From positions 27,574-91,573 of the forward strand of contig JAUIKS010000045.1 in the NCBI GenBank assembly GCA_030430565.1: a stretch of 64,000 bases of DNA, written 5' to 3'. The notes beneath the pieces were generated by a model. It saw only the letters and a list, made by a program, of their open reading frames with translations. It was not told the DNA's origin and searched no databases. This DNA comes from Polyangia bacterium (GTDB lineage Bacteria > Myxococcota_A > Polyangia > Nannocystales > Nannocystaceae). The position numbers were made by a program, and so were the translations under genes. Positions 19,254 to 27,579 of this stretch are shown piece by piece (the first letter of the stretch is position 1; each line of letters starts with the position of its first letter).

Positions 19254-20456
19254 ATGGCGAACATCGGATACATTCAGGTCGTCCGGCACTGCAATCACTT
19301 CTGCGGTTTTTGCTCAAATCCGACGACCCCGTACACGCACAACTTCGACTCGATGCGCGTGCTGGTCGACGACTTCGTGCGCCGCGGCTACTTCGGCGTG
19401 ATCCTGACCGGCGGCGAGCCGACGCTGCACCCCGAGCTCCCCGACATCGCCCGCTACGCGACCGATCAGGGGCTGCACGTCCGCATGATCACCAACGGCT
19501 GGCGGCTCGCCGATCGCAAGTTCGCCAAGGCGCTCGGCGAGGCCGGGCTGCGGCTGGTGCACGTCAGCGTCTACTCGATCAAGCCCGACGTCGAGGCGCG
19601 CCTGCGGGGGCTCCCCGACACGCTGGGGCGCGCCTACGCGGCCGTCGACAACGCCAACGAGTTCGGCATCGAGGTCAACATCAACTGCGTGATCAACAAG
19701 CTCAACGCCGATCACCTCGACCTCAACATCCGCCACTGGATCAAGTACCACCCGCACATCCGCCACTTCGTGTGGAACAACCTCGATCCCTCGATGGGCC
19801 GCGCCGAGGTCAACCAAGACCAGTTCACGCCGCGCCTCGCCGACTTCGAGCTCTCGCTCTACCGCGCGCTTCGCATGCTCCACAAGACAGGTCGTACCTT
19901 CCGCGTCGAGAAGGTCCCGCTCTGCTACATGACGGACTTCGCCTGGGCGAGCACCGAGACGCGCAAGATCGTCAAGGGCGAGGAGCGCATCGTGCACTTC
20001 CTCGACGCCAAGCAGACCGTGCGCCAGACCGACTGGGAGCACATCTACAGCGACTCCTGCGAGGTCTGCTCGCTGCGCGAGATCTGCGGCGGGCTGTTTG
20101 ATCGCGGCGACGCCTACGACCCCGCCGAGCTGCACCCGGTGTTCATCGACCGCGACTCGGTGGTCGAGCAGATCATCCGCGACCCCTCGGACCCGAGCTA
20201 CAAGCTGCGCAGCCTCGCGCAGTGGCGCGCCGACTTCGAGCGCCGGCTGGACGAGGCGCGCGCGCGGCCCAGGCGCCCGCCGGGCCCGCGCGAGGAGCCG
20301 CCGCCAGAGATGCGCGACGGGCTGATCCCCGTCGGCCAGATCACCGATCGCGGGCAGCGCCTGTTTCAGGCCAAGCGTCGCTCCGAGTCGCGCAAGGCCG
20401 AGCGCCTCGGCGTGGAGATGGAGTCGCTCAAGCACCAGGGTCAAGAGGGCTCATGA
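19254..20456 (+). CDS. Radical SAM enzyme, candidate peptide maturase 1
   Basis: 400 residues from the ATG at 19254 with GGGAG about 4 bases upstream. The radical SAM [4Fe-4S] motif is Cys13-x3-Cys17-x2-Cys20 (HCNHFCGFC), followed by GVILTGGEPTLHPEL, the SAM-contacting GGE motif. A C-terminal set DSCEVCSLREICGG looks like a reduced SPASM/Twitch auxiliary-cluster region, common in enzymes that modify peptides. The last 60 residues are charged and probably disordered. The stop overlaps the start of a small membrane protein gene (ATGA), so the two are translationally coupled. Its position 2 kb from one Ser-His-Gly peptide gene and 2.4 kb from the other is the reason to propose peptide modification; the substrate is inferred. 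Confidence 0.85.
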   Translation: MANIGYIQVVRHCNHFCGFCSNPTTPYTHNFDSMRVLVDDFVRRGYFGVILTGGEPTLHPELPDIARYATDQGLHVRMITNGWRLADRKFAKALGEAGLRLVHVSVYSIKPDVEARLRGLPDTLGRAYAAVDNANEFGIEVNINCVINKLNADHLDLNIRHWIKYHPHIRHFVWNNLDPSMGRAEVNQDQFTPRLADFELSLYRALRMLHKTGRTFRVEKVPLCYMTDFAWASTETRKIVKGEERIVHFLDAKQTVRQTDWEHIYSDSCEVCSLREICGGLFDRGDAYDPAELHPVFIDRDSVVEQIIRDPSDPSYKLRSLAQWRADFERRLDEARARPRRPPGPREEPPPEMRDGLIPVGQITDRGQRLFQAKRRSESRKAERLGVEMESLKHQGQEGS

Positions 20457-20902
20457 GCGAGGCGGCCGCGTCGCGCGGGGCTCGCTGGATACCTGGCTTT
20501 CGGGGCACCTGCTTCATCGTCGGCGGGCTCTACGTGGTGCTGGGCGCGGCGATCGTCGCGCAGGGGGCCGCGGTCGCCATGGCGCCCTACGGCGTCCCAG
20601 CCGAGACGCTCGCGTCGCCGCACTACGCCGACGCGATCCACTGGGTCTACTCGCACACGGTGGTGCTCGGCCTGATCATCGCGCTCGTCGGCGCGCTCGC
20701 CGAGAGCGAGCGCCTCAAGCTGTGGTTCTCGCGCCTGATCCTGGGGATGCAGCTCTACTACCTGTATCTCGACACGGTCCACTCCGACACGGCGCTCGGC
20801 AACGGCCTGTACGAGGGGCCACAGTCGATCGGGCCCTCGATCATCGGCTTCTTCGTGACGCTGCTGTTCCTGCGCCTGAGCCTGCCGGGCACGCGGCGCT
20901 AA
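20453..20902 (+). CDS. Small four-helix membrane protein
   Basis: 149 residues, start overlapping the radical SAM stop as ATGA. Four hydrophobic segments (about 17-44, 62-83, 95-108, 126-143) predict an integral membrane protein. I do not recognise the family. Coupling to the radical SAM gene suggests a shared task such as handling of the product at the membrane, but it has no ATP-binding or protease motif. Confidence 0.75.
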   Translation: MSEAAASRGARWIPGFRGTCFIVGGLYVVLGAAIVAQGAAVAMAPYGVPAETLASPHYADAIHWVYSHTVVLGLIIALVGALAESERLKLWFSRLILGMQLYYLYLDTVHSDTALGNGLYEGPQSIGPSIIGFFVTLLFLRLSLPGTRR

Positions 20903-20906
20903 GCAA

Positions 20907-21326
20907 TCACGAGCCGAGCTGGGGCTCGAGCAGCGCTCGCATCGACGGGGGGATCAACGACGACGCGCGCGTCTTCGGGTCGAAGAACACCTCGACGGCG
21001 CGCTGGCGCGCGTGCACGGCGTCGGTGTCCTGGTCGATCAGCTCCTGCTCGTAGGTGACGCTCTTGGAGCCGAGGCGCGTAAACCAGCTGTGGACCGCGA
21101 TGACGCGACCGGGCAGCAGCTCCTTGACGAAGTCCGTCTCGGTCCGCGCGACGACCGTGTGCAGGCCGACGTCGTCGAAGCGATCGGGGCTGATCCCGCA
21201 CATCGACCACAGCGCGAAGGCGGCGTCGTCGAAGATGTGCCCGTAGAAGCGCACGTTGAGGTGGCCGAAGCGGTCACACATCCAAGGGTGGATCGTGGTG
21301 CGGTGGGTGATGTGGCGGCGGCTCAT
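20907..21326 (-). CDS. Acyl-CoA thioesterase, hotdog fold
   Basis: 139 residues with a 4HBT-type hotdog pattern: the N-terminal strand HRTTIHPWMCDRFGHLNVRFYGHIFDDAAFALW, where the Asp in DRFGHLN fits the catalytic position of YbgC-type enzymes, and the later strands ETDFVKELLPGRVIAVHSW and SVTYEQELID. It should cleave a fatty or aromatic acyl-CoA in the cytoplasm. It converges with the small membrane protein gene (four bases between stops), and nothing links it to the peptide genes. Confidence 0.87.
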   Translation of the reverse strand: MSRRHITHRTTIHPWMCDRFGHLNVRFYGHIFDDAAFALWSMCGISPDRFDDVGLHTVVARTETDFVKELLPGRVIAVHSWFTRLGSKSVTYEQELIDQDTDAVHARQRAVEVFFDPKTRASSLIPPSMRALLEPQLGS

Positions 21327-21501
21327 GGGTCCGCGGAGCGTAGCCCTGAAACACGCGAATAGACGATGATCTTCTCGAACGTCCGCAACATGCGAGCATC
21401 GGGCCGCTGCTTAACGCCTCAGCAGGCTCCCTCCACTCCGGGCGGCGCGTGTTGGGGTAGGTGAAGCGGACGCGAGCGCCCGCGCCGCGAGCAGCTCGGC
21501 G

Positions 21502-22752
21502 TCAGCTCGCCTGCGCTGCGGGCTGACGGAGCACTCGCTCGAGCGTGTCGCAGGCCTGGTCGAGCTCCTCGCGGGTGATCACGAGGGGTGGCGCGAGCCG
21601 GATCGTGTGCACGTGCGTGCCCTTCGCCAGCAGCCCCTCGCGCTTGAGCAGCTGGGTGTAGCGGCGCGCGCCGCCGGCCGACTCGTGCAGATCGATGCCC
21701 GCCCAGAGCCCGACGCAGCGCACGGCCTTGACCAAGGGCGAGCTCTCGAGCGCGCGCAGGCGCGTGCCGAGGTGGGCGCCCAGCTCGGCGGCGCGCTCGA
21801 TCAATTTCTCGTCGGTGAGCACGTCGAGCGCCGCGCCGGCGACGGCGCAGGCGAGCGGGTTGCCGCCGTAGGTCGAGCCGTGCGAGCCCGGGTTGAATAC
21901 GCCCATGACCGCGTCGTCGGCGAGGAAGGCCGACACCGGGTAGAGGCCGCCCGAGAGCGCCTTGCCGATACACACGCCGTCGGCGCGCACGCCCGCGAGG
22001 CGGTGGGCGAAGAGCGAGCCGCAGCGCCCGAGGCCGGCCTGAATCTCGTCGCAGAGGAGCAGCGCGCGGTGCTCGTCACAGAGCGCGCGCAGCCCCGGGA
22101 GGAAGTTCTCGGGCGGGATGATGACGCCGCCCTCGCCCTGGATCGGCTCGACGAGGATCGCCACGGTGTTCTCGTTGATCGCCCCGCGCACCGCCGCGAG
22201 GTCGCCGTAGGGGACGCGCACGAAGCCCGGCGCGAACGGGCCGAAGTCGGCGTAGGCGTTGGGGTCGGCGGAGAAGCCGACGATGGTCGTGGTGCGGCCG
22301 TGGAAGTTGCCGTCGAAGACGATGATCTCGGCCTTGTTCTGCTCGACGCCCTTGACGCGGTAGCCCCAGCGGCGCGCGGCCTTGAGCGCGGTCTCGACCG
22401 CCTCGGCGCCCGCGTTCATCATCAGGACCTTGTCGTAACCGCTGAGCCGCGCGAGCTTGCGGCACAGCGGTCCAAACTGGTCGTTGCGGAACGCGCGGGA
22501 GGTGAGCGCGAGGCGACCCGCTTGCTCGCGCAGCGCCGCGACGATCCGCGGATGGTTGTGACCCTGGTTGACGGCGCTGTAGGCCGCGAGGAAGTCCATG
22601 TAGCGGTTCCCGTCGACGTCCCAGACCCACACGCCCTCCGCGCGCTCGATGACCACGTCGAGCGGGTGGTAGTTGTGGGCGCTGTAGCGGCCCTCGAGAT
22701 CGATGAACTCGGGTGTGCGGCTGTCGGCGGCGTCGGCTCGAGGCATACGCAC
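21502..22752 (-). CDS. rocD: Ornithine aminotransferase
   Basis: 416 residues; an alternative start lies two codons in. It is a class III PLP aminotransferase with the OAT-type N terminus (YSAHNYHPLDVVIERAEGVWVWDVDGNRYMDFLAAYSAVNQGHNHP), the cofactor segment LLLCDEIQAGLGR and the PLP Lys in CIGKALSGG. It should convert ornithine plus 2-oxoglutarate into glutamate semialdehyde and glutamate. The strong match over the whole length supports OAT rather than acetylornithine or GABA aminotransferases. Ser-His-Gly peptide gene 2 lies 154 bp upstream on the same strand. Confidence 0.9.
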   Translation of the reverse strand: MRMPRADAADSRTPEFIDLEGRYSAHNYHPLDVVIERAEGVWVWDVDGNRYMDFLAAYSAVNQGHNHPRIVAALREQAGRLALTSRAFRNDQFGPLCRKLARLSGYDKVLMMNAGAEAVETALKAARRWGYRVKGVEQNKAEIIVFDGNFHGRTTTIVGFSADPNAYADFGPFAPGFVRVPYGDLAAVRGAINENTVAILVEPIQGEGGVIIPPENFLPGLRALCDEHRALLLCDEIQAGLGRCGSLFAHRLAGVRADGVCIGKALSGGLYPVSAFLADDAVMGVFNPGSHGSTYGGNPLACAVAGAALDVLTDEKLIERAAELGAHLGTRLRALESSPLVKAVRCVGLWAGIDLHESAGGARRYTQLLKREGLLAKGTHVHTIRLAPPLVITREELDQACDTLERVLRQPAAQAS

Positions 22753-22906
22753 AATCTAGCAGCACGCGACGCGGGTCGGCCACGGGGGCCCGTTCGCGTT
22801 TGTGGAAGGCGCCGCGCAGAATTGCCGACGGCGCAGGTTGGGACCTGCGCCGTCCGTGAATGACACTGTTCTGACCGCGACGCCCCAGCGCGTCAGCGTG
22901 TTCGCG

Positions 22907-23239
22907 CTACCAGCTGCCGTGCGAGCCGTGCGAGCCGTGCGAGCCGTGCGAGCCGTGCGAGCCGTGCGAGCCGTGCGAGCCGTGCGAGCCGTGCGAGCCG
23001 TGCGAGCCGTGCGAGCCGTGCGAGCCGTGCGAGCAGTGACCGGCGTCGCCCGGATCCGCCGCGATGCTCGCGGCCGCGAGCGCGCTGTTCGTAGAGCTGG
23101 CGTCGGCGTAGAGACGCGCCTTGTCAGAAATCTCGCGCTGATTGCTCATCAGCGCCGGACCCTTGCGGTTGAAGGTGGGGAGCGCATCGAGAGCCTCGCC
23201 CATACCGCTTTTCGCCTGCTTCGCGTCGTTGTTCGCCAT
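22907..23239 (-). CDS. Cys-(Ser-His-Gly)13-Ser-Trp peptide, RiPP-like precursor 2
   Basis: 110 residues from the ATG at 23239 with a strong Shine-Dalgarno (GGAGG, about 11 bases upstream). The leader-like part (ANNDAKQAKSGMGEALDALP) continues into the segment shared with peptide 1, MSNQREISDKARLYAD, then an Ala/Ser-rich spacer, His-Cys, thirteen Ser-His-Gly units and Ser-Trp-stop. The last codons (AGC TGG TAG) and the bases around them match peptide 1. A radical SAM gene diverges 294 bp away, with a dyad in between. Thirteen His in the tail would bind metal even unmodified, so a metal-buffering role is the alternative to a modified peptide. Confidence 0.75.
   Translation of the reverse strand: MANNDAKQAKSGMGEALDALPTFNRKGPALMSNQREISDKARLYADASSTNSALAAASIAADPGDAGHCSHGSHGSHGSHGSHGSHGSHGSHGSHGSHGSHGSHGSHGSW
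22916..23032 (-). repeat. 13 x 9-bp tandem repeat encoding Ser-His-Gly
   Basis: Thirteen identical units (plus-strand GCCGTGCGA) fill 117 bp. The minus strand reads TCG-CAC-GGC in every unit. Compared with peptide gene 1 only the Ser codon differs, and it differs in all units. Confidence 0.96.
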
Positions 23240-23302
23240 GACCCTGACCCCCTCCAAGTAAAGCCCGCAGAAAGTATCACGACGGACAGGCCAGACAAAG
23301 GG

Positions 23303-23318
23303 ATGTTCTACAGGACAG
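23303..23318. promoter_or_regulatory. Dyad TGTTC-TACA-GGACA before peptide gene 2
   Basis: TGTTC-TACA-GGACA (23304-23317) lies about 64 bp upstream of the Ser-His-Gly peptide 2 start. In the minus orientation it is TGTCC-TGTA-GAACA, the form also seen before both integrase genes (spacers AATT and TTAC). It may be the operator or promoter of the peptide gene, and possibly of the divergent radical SAM gene. Confidence 0.45.
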
Positions 23319-23533
23319 TCCGTTTTTACTCCGGCCACGAGGCACGCGGGCGGCTTCGGGGCGGCGGGCCGCGTGCCGCTCGGCCCGGACGCGCGAACAG
23401 CAGCGAGATCGTCGCCCTCGACGCGCGTCTACGCGCCGCGTCGGCGGAGACCGGGCAAAATTCACGCGCGAGCGGCGTCGTCTCCGCCGTCGACGGGCCC
23501 GTGCTGATGAGCCGGTCGTCGTAGGATGCGGCG

Positions 23534-24463
23534 GTGGCGGGGCTCCTGGACGTCATCCTCGGGTACGACTGCAACGTCGCCTGCGACTACTGCACGATCA
23601 CGCCCGAGATGCGCGCGCAGGCGTTGACGACCCGCGAGGTCGTCGCGCGCCTGCAGCACGGGCGCGCGCTCGCGTACGACAGGCTCTCGCTGACCGGCGG
23701 GGAGCCGACGATCCGGCGCGACCTGATCGGGCTCGTGCGCGCGGCGAAGCAGCTCGGCTTTCACGACATCAAGCTGCAGTCCAACGGCCTCCTGTTCGCG
23801 CAGGCGGACAACGTGACGCGCCTCGTCGACGCCGGCGTGACGCTGTTTCACATCAGCGTCCACACCCACGAGGCCGCGCGCTACGACGCGCTCGTGCGGC
23901 GCGCGGGCACCTACGAGCTCATGCGCCGCGGCCTCGACAACGTGGTCGCGCGCGGCCCAGCGCTGGTCGTCGACCTGATCATGAAGGAGGACACCTACCG
24001 CGCGCTGCCGAGCGCGCTCGCGTGGCTCGAGGCGCGCGGGGCCCGACGCGTAGACCTGTGGTTCGTCTCGCTGACCGACGGGAACCGGGAGAACGTGGAC
24101 TCGATGCCGCGGATGCGTGACGTCGTGCCCTACATGCGCGAGGGCCTCGCGTTCGCGCGCGCGCGCGGCATGGAGGTCCGCTCGCTGCACGTCCCGCGCT
24201 GCCTGCTGGGGGAGGATCACGTGCACGTCTTCGACCCCGGCGCCGACCGGGTGATGGTCGTGACGCCCGAGGCGACGTTTGAACTTAAGGACAGCAAGCT
24301 GACGGGGCAGCTGCACATGCCCTGCTGCGCGGGCTGCGAGCACGAGGCGGTGTGCCCCGGCGTGCGCCCGGACTACCTCGAGCGCTACGGGGACGGCGAG
24401 TTCGCGCGCGCGCGCGGGCAGGCGCCGACCCGCGAGGGGCTGCGGCGCCTGCCGATCGCGTGA
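23534..24463 (+). CDS. Radical SAM enzyme, candidate peptide maturase 2
   Basis: 309 residues from a GTG. The cluster motif Cys13-x3-Cys17-x2-Cys20 (DCNVACDYC) sits at the same residue numbers as in the radical SAM enzyme 4 kb upstream. RLSLTGGEPTIRRDL follows. The C-terminal end has MPCCAGCEHEAVCPGVRPDY, four Cys suited to an auxiliary cluster. The protein is short for a SPASM enzyme, so a Twitch-like region is more likely. It diverges from Ser-His-Gly peptide gene 2, making that peptide the obvious candidate substrate, but other targets cannot be excluded. Confidence 0.84.
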   Translation: MAGLLDVILGYDCNVACDYCTITPEMRAQALTTREVVARLQHGRALAYDRLSLTGGEPTIRRDLIGLVRAAKQLGFHDIKLQSNGLLFAQADNVTRLVDAGVTLFHISVHTHEAARYDALVRRAGTYELMRRGLDNVVARGPALVVDLIMKEDTYRALPSALAWLEARGARRVDLWFVSLTDGNRENVDSMPRMRDVVPYMREGLAFARARGMEVRSLHVPRCLLGEDHVHVFDPGADRVMVVTPEATFELKDSKLTGQLHMPCCAGCEHEAVCPGVRPDYLERYGDGEFARARGQAPTREGLRRLPIA

Positions 24464-24478
24464 GCGCTTGTCGCCCGA

Positions 24479-25891
24479 CTACAGCGGCTGGCCGTCGCAG
24501 TACACGGGCTTGTACGGCGCCGCGAGGTTGGAGCAGGAGCCCGCCTGGAACTTGTGGTTGTTGCCGCTGACGTCGGAGACGTGGCCGTCGTCGGGGTCCA
24601 CCTCAAACAGCACCGCGCTGTTTGAGCACGCGAAGATCTGGCCGGTACCCGGGTGCAGCTCGATGCCGACGCTGCCGAAGTTGTAGTCCATCTGCACGAG
24701 CGGCGTGGCGGTGCCGGTGTCCTTGTTGATCGTGTAGAGGAAGTCGGTGCTGCCGTTGATCGCGAAGAGCCCTTGGAGCTTGTCGGACCAGGTCGCGCCG
24801 CCTGAGCCGAAGTTCTCCCCCAGCGGCCCGACCGTGACGGCGACGCCGGTCTCGGCGTCGATCTTGATCGTGACATCCTGCCCGCTCGCGACGCCGAAGA
24901 GGTCGATGAGCTGATCCGAGGTGATGCCGTTGACGCCCGTGTAGGGGCCGTAGTCGCCGAGCGGCGTGACCTCGCAGGTGCAGGGGTCGATCTGATCGAG
25001 CCGCTGACCGCTGCGCGATGCGTAGAGCTCGTTGAGGCGGTTGAAGGTCAGCGACGGCCAGCTGTAACTCACGTTGAAGTTGCAGACGTCCGTGGAGGTG
25101 CCGTCGACGATGCTGACCTTCATCAGCTTCTTGGGGTTCGAGTTCTGGATGCTGAGGAGCCAGGGCGGGGCCTCGCAGCTGGCGTCCTCGGGATCGAGGT
25201 TGCAGCAGGCCTCGCTGCCGGGGTTGAGCTCGCAGGCGTCGGGGGCCTGGCAGCTGGGGTCGTCGGGGTCAAAGATGCAGCACTCGTCGGAGCCCGGGTT
25301 GTCCTCGCAGGGGTCGGGGCAGCTGGGGTGCATGGGGTCGGAGATGCAGCAGGCGTCGGAGCCCGGCTCGATGTCGCAGATGTCGGGGCAGCTGGGGTCG
25401 TCGGGGTAGAAGACGCAGCAGGTGTCGCCGCCGGGCTCGACCTCGCAGGGGTCGGGGCAGCTGGGGTCGATGGGGTTGCTCTCGCAGCACTCGTCGGATC
25501 CGGGGTTGTCGACGCAGGGGTCGCCGTCGCCGTCACCGTCACCGTCGCCGTCACCGTCGCCGTCGCCGTCACCGTCACCGTCGCCGTCACCGTCGCCGTC
25601 GCCGTCACCGTCACCGTCGCCGTCACCGTCGCCGTCGCCGTCGCCGTCGCCCGGACCGACGCCGGTCTCGGTCCCGGTCTCGCCGCCGCTGGTGTTGGGG
25701 TTGGTCGTCATGGGGCCGGCGGAAGGATCGGTAGAGCCGCTCTCGCTCCCGGACTCTGTCTCGGTCCCGGTCGCGCTCTCCATCACGGTCGTGCCCTCTT
25801 CGCTGTCGCCGCACGCCCCCAGCGTGAGCGTCAGGCTGACCGCGGCCAGCGCGAAGGGCAGAGAACCAATGCAATCGCGAAAACTAGTCAT
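24479..25891 (-). CDS. DGDG-linker Cys-rich lipoprotein A
   Basis: 470 residues from the ATG at 25891 (GGAG nine bases upstream), giving the signal MTSFRDCIGSLPFALAAVSLTLTLGAC with lipobox LGAC. Next come a Ser/Thr/Glu linker and a long Asp-Gly repeat (about residues 80-125). A block of repeated Cys-rich modules follows, each like NPGSDECC..DPSCPDPC (about 125-235). The C-terminal 230 residues have the strand pattern of a beta-propeller (RLNELYASRSG, ITSDQLIDLFGVAS, ATWSDKLQGLFAINGSTDFLYTINKDTG, GIELHPGTGQIFACSN). It is probably a surface-exposed protein. The next gene is a close paralogue in tandem. Confidence 0.82.
   Translation of the reverse strand: MTSFRDCIGSLPFALAAVSLTLTLGACGDSEEGTTVMESATGTETESGSESGSTDPSAGPMTTNPNTSGGETGTETGVGPGDGDGDGDGDGDGDGDGDGDGDGDGDGDGDGDGDGDGDGDGDGDPCVDNPGSDECCESNPIDPSCPDPCEVEPGGDTCCVFYPDDPSCPDICDIEPGSDACCISDPMHPSCPDPCEDNPGSDECCIFDPDDPSCQAPDACELNPGSEACCNLDPEDASCEAPPWLLSIQNSNPKKLMKVSIVDGTSTDVCNFNVSYSWPSLTFNRLNELYASRSGQRLDQIDPCTCEVTPLGDYGPYTGVNGITSDQLIDLFGVASGQDVTIKIDAETGVAVTVGPLGENFGSGGATWSDKLQGLFAINGSTDFLYTINKDTGTATPLVQMDYNFGSVGIELHPGTGQIFACSNSAVLFEVDPDDGHVSDVSGNNHKFQAGSCSNLAAPYKPVYCDGQPL
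25521..25651 (-). repeat. Asp-Gly coding repeat
   Basis: A run of 6-bp units (plus strand GTCGCC/GTCACC) encoding alternating Asp and Gly on the minus strand. It serves as a flexible acidic, possibly calcium-binding, linker in the lipoprotein. Confidence 0.9.
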
Positions 25892-25961
25892 CACACGCCA
25901 CTCCAAATTCGATCGCGTCAAGGCCCTCGGGCCGGTGGGGGCTCGAGGCTACGCCAAATCT

Positions 25962-25983
25962 AACATGTCTTTATAGACATGTT
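25962..25983. promoter_or_regulatory. Perfect 22-bp palindrome with TTAT spacer
   Basis: AACATGTCT-TTAT-AGACATGTT has perfect 9-bp arms and lies about 71 bp upstream of the lipoprotein A start. It is the best example of the dyad family. A similar site precedes the paralogous lipoprotein B at nearly the same distance, so it is probably an operator or promoter of these genes. Confidence 0.6.
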
Positions 25984-26081
25984 TGTAAGGATCCGCGCTT
26001 GGCCCTCGAGCCCGCGCGCTGGTCTCCGACACGAGCCTACAGACGCCGCGCGACGGCGCGCGGCGCCCGCGTCGACGCGCG

Positions 26082-27479
26082 CTACAGCGGCTGGCCGTCG
26101 CAGTACACGGGCTTGTACGGCGCCGCGAGGTTGGAGCAGTTTCCGGACTGGAACTTGTGGTTGTTGCCGCTGACGTCACTGACGTGACCCGTGTCGGGGT
26201 CGACGGAGAGCAGCACGGCGCTGTTCGAACAGGCGTAGATGGTGTTGTTCGAGGGGTGCAGCTCGATGCCGACCGTGCCGAAGTTGAGGTCCATCTGCAC
26301 GAGCGGGGTCGCGTCGCCGTTGAGCGGGTCGACCGTGTACAGGAAGTCGGTGCTGCCGTTGATCGCGTAGAGCCCCTCGAGCTTGTCGGACCAGGTCGCG
26401 CCGCCAGAGCCCCAGTTGACGCCGAGCGGGCCGACCTGCACCGCGTTGCCGGTCTCGGCGTCGATCTTGATCGTGACGTCCTGGGCGCTCGCGACCCCGA
26501 AGAGATCGACGAGCTGATCCGAGGTGATGCCGTTGACGCTCGAGAAGCCGCCGTAATTGTTGAGCGGGGTGCGCTCGCAGGTGCAGGGGTCGATCCGGTC
26601 GAGGCCAGAGCCGCTGCGCGAGGCGTAGAGCTCGTTGAGTCGGTTAAAGGTCGTCGACGGCCAGCTCGGGCTGCCGCCCGCGAAGGTGCAGATGTCCTCG
26701 GAGGTGCCGTCGATGATGCTGACCTTCTGCAGCACGCGCGGGTTCGAGTGCTGGATGCTGAGGAGCCAGGGCGGCGCCTCGCAGCTATCGTCGTCCGGGT
26801 TCTGGAGGCAGCAGGCCTCGCTGCCGGGGTTCTGCTCGCAGGCGCCGGGCTCCTGGCAGCTGGGGTGCTCGGGCTCCGAGAGGCAGCACTCATCGCCGCC
26901 GGGCTCCTCCTCGCAAGGATCCGCGCAGCTGGGGTGCTCGGGGTCGATGAAGCAGCACTCGTCAGAGCCCGGGTTCTCGTCGCAGATGTCCGGGCAGCTG
27001 GGATCATCGGGGTAGAAGGTGCAGCAGGTGTCGCCGCCGGGCTCGACCTCGCAGGGGTCGGGGCAGCTGGGGTCGATGGGGTTGAACTCGCAGCACTCGT
27101 CGGAGCCCGGGTTCTCCACGCAGGGGTCGCCGTCTCCGTCTCCGTCGCCGTCTCCGTCGCCGTCTCCGTCTCCGTCACCATCTCCGTCGCCGTCACCATC
27201 ACCGTCGCCGTCGCCGTCGCCGTCACCGTCACCGTCACCGTCGCCCGGCATGACGCCGGTCTCGGAATCGGTCCCGCTGGGGTCCGTCGTCATCGGGCCG
27301 GCGGAGGGATCGGTCGAGCCGCTCTCGCTCGCCGACTCAGCCTCGGTCTCGGTCCCGGTCGCGGACTCCATAACCGTCGTTTCCTCACCGCTGTCGCCGC
27401 ACGCCCCCAGCGTGAGCGTCAGGCTGACCGCAGCCAGCGCGAGCGTCGAGCTACCAAGAAAATCGCCAAATCGAGTCAT
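26082..27479 (-). CDS. DGDG-linker Cys-rich lipoprotein B
   Basis: 465 residues from the ATG at 27479 (GGAGG about nine bases upstream). It has the same order of parts as lipoprotein A: signal with LGAC lipobox, acidic Ser/Thr linker, Asp-Gly repeat, Cys-rich modules (here including EEPGGDECC and QNPGSEACC) and a beta-propeller-like C-terminal domain ending in an almost identical sequence (APYKPVYCDGQPL). The pair arose by tandem duplication, including the upstream dyad. Differences concentrate in the Cys modules and the linker. The function is unknown; a surface-exposed protein is likely. Confidence 0.82.
   Translation of the reverse strand: MTRFGDFLGSSTLALAAVSLTLTLGACGDSGEETTVMESATGTETEAESASESGSTDPSAGPMTTDPSGTDSETGVMPGDGDGDGDGDGDGDGDGDGDGDGDGDGDGDGDGDGDGDGDPCVENPGSDECCEFNPIDPSCPDPCEVEPGGDTCCTFYPDDPSCPDICDENPGSDECCFIDPEHPSCADPCEEEPGGDECCLSEPEHPSCQEPGACEQNPGSEACCLQNPDDDSCEAPPWLLSIQHSNPRVLQKVSIIDGTSEDICTFAGGSPSWPSTTFNRLNELYASRSGSGLDRIDPCTCERTPLNNYGGFSSVNGITSDQLVDLFGVASAQDVTIKIDAETGNAVQVGPLGVNWGSGGATWSDKLEGLYAINGSTDFLYTVDPLNGDATPLVQMDLNFGTVGIELHPSNNTIYACSNSAVLLSVDPDTGHVSDVSGNNHKFQSGNCSNLAAPYKPVYCDGQPL
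27127..27243 (-). repeat. Asp-Gly coding repeat
   Basis: Mixed 6-bp units (GTCGCC, GTCTCC, GTCACC, ACCATC on the plus strand) encoding alternating Asp-Gly on the minus strand. The codon mix differs from that in the neighbouring paralogue, so the two arrays have changed separately. Confidence 0.88.
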
Positions 27480-27555
27480 CCTAAGCGCCTCCAGCCCGGA
27501 TCGTATCAAGGCTGCCGGGCCGGCCCGGGGCGGGATGCGTCGAGCGTGTCGTTAA

Positions 27556-27579
27556 AACATGTCTTTTGGACCATGTTTG
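27556..27579. promoter_or_regulatory. Imperfect dyad upstream of lipoprotein B
   Basis: AACATGTCT-TTTG-GACCATGTT lies about 77 bp upstream of the lipoprotein B start and matches the palindrome before lipoprotein A except in the spacer and inner right arm. It sits in the 263-bp gap shared with the divergent V4R-STAS gene, so it could serve either. Confidence 0.5.

Noticed and set aside
20907..22752. Thioesterase and ornithine aminotransferase as tailoring enzymes of the Ser-His-Gly peptide
   Set aside because: Both look like ordinary metabolic enzymes; only proximity links them to the peptide genes.
25962..25983. Palindrome as a LexA/SOS box
   Set aside because: Its arms (AACATGTCT) do not match the known LexA boxes of Gram-negative or Gram-positive bacteria, and the genes that carry it are not DNA-repair genes.
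25521..27243. GTCGCC/GTCACC repeats as non-coding satellite
   Set aside because: They lie in frame within two paralogous lipoprotein genes and encode Asp-Gly linkers.
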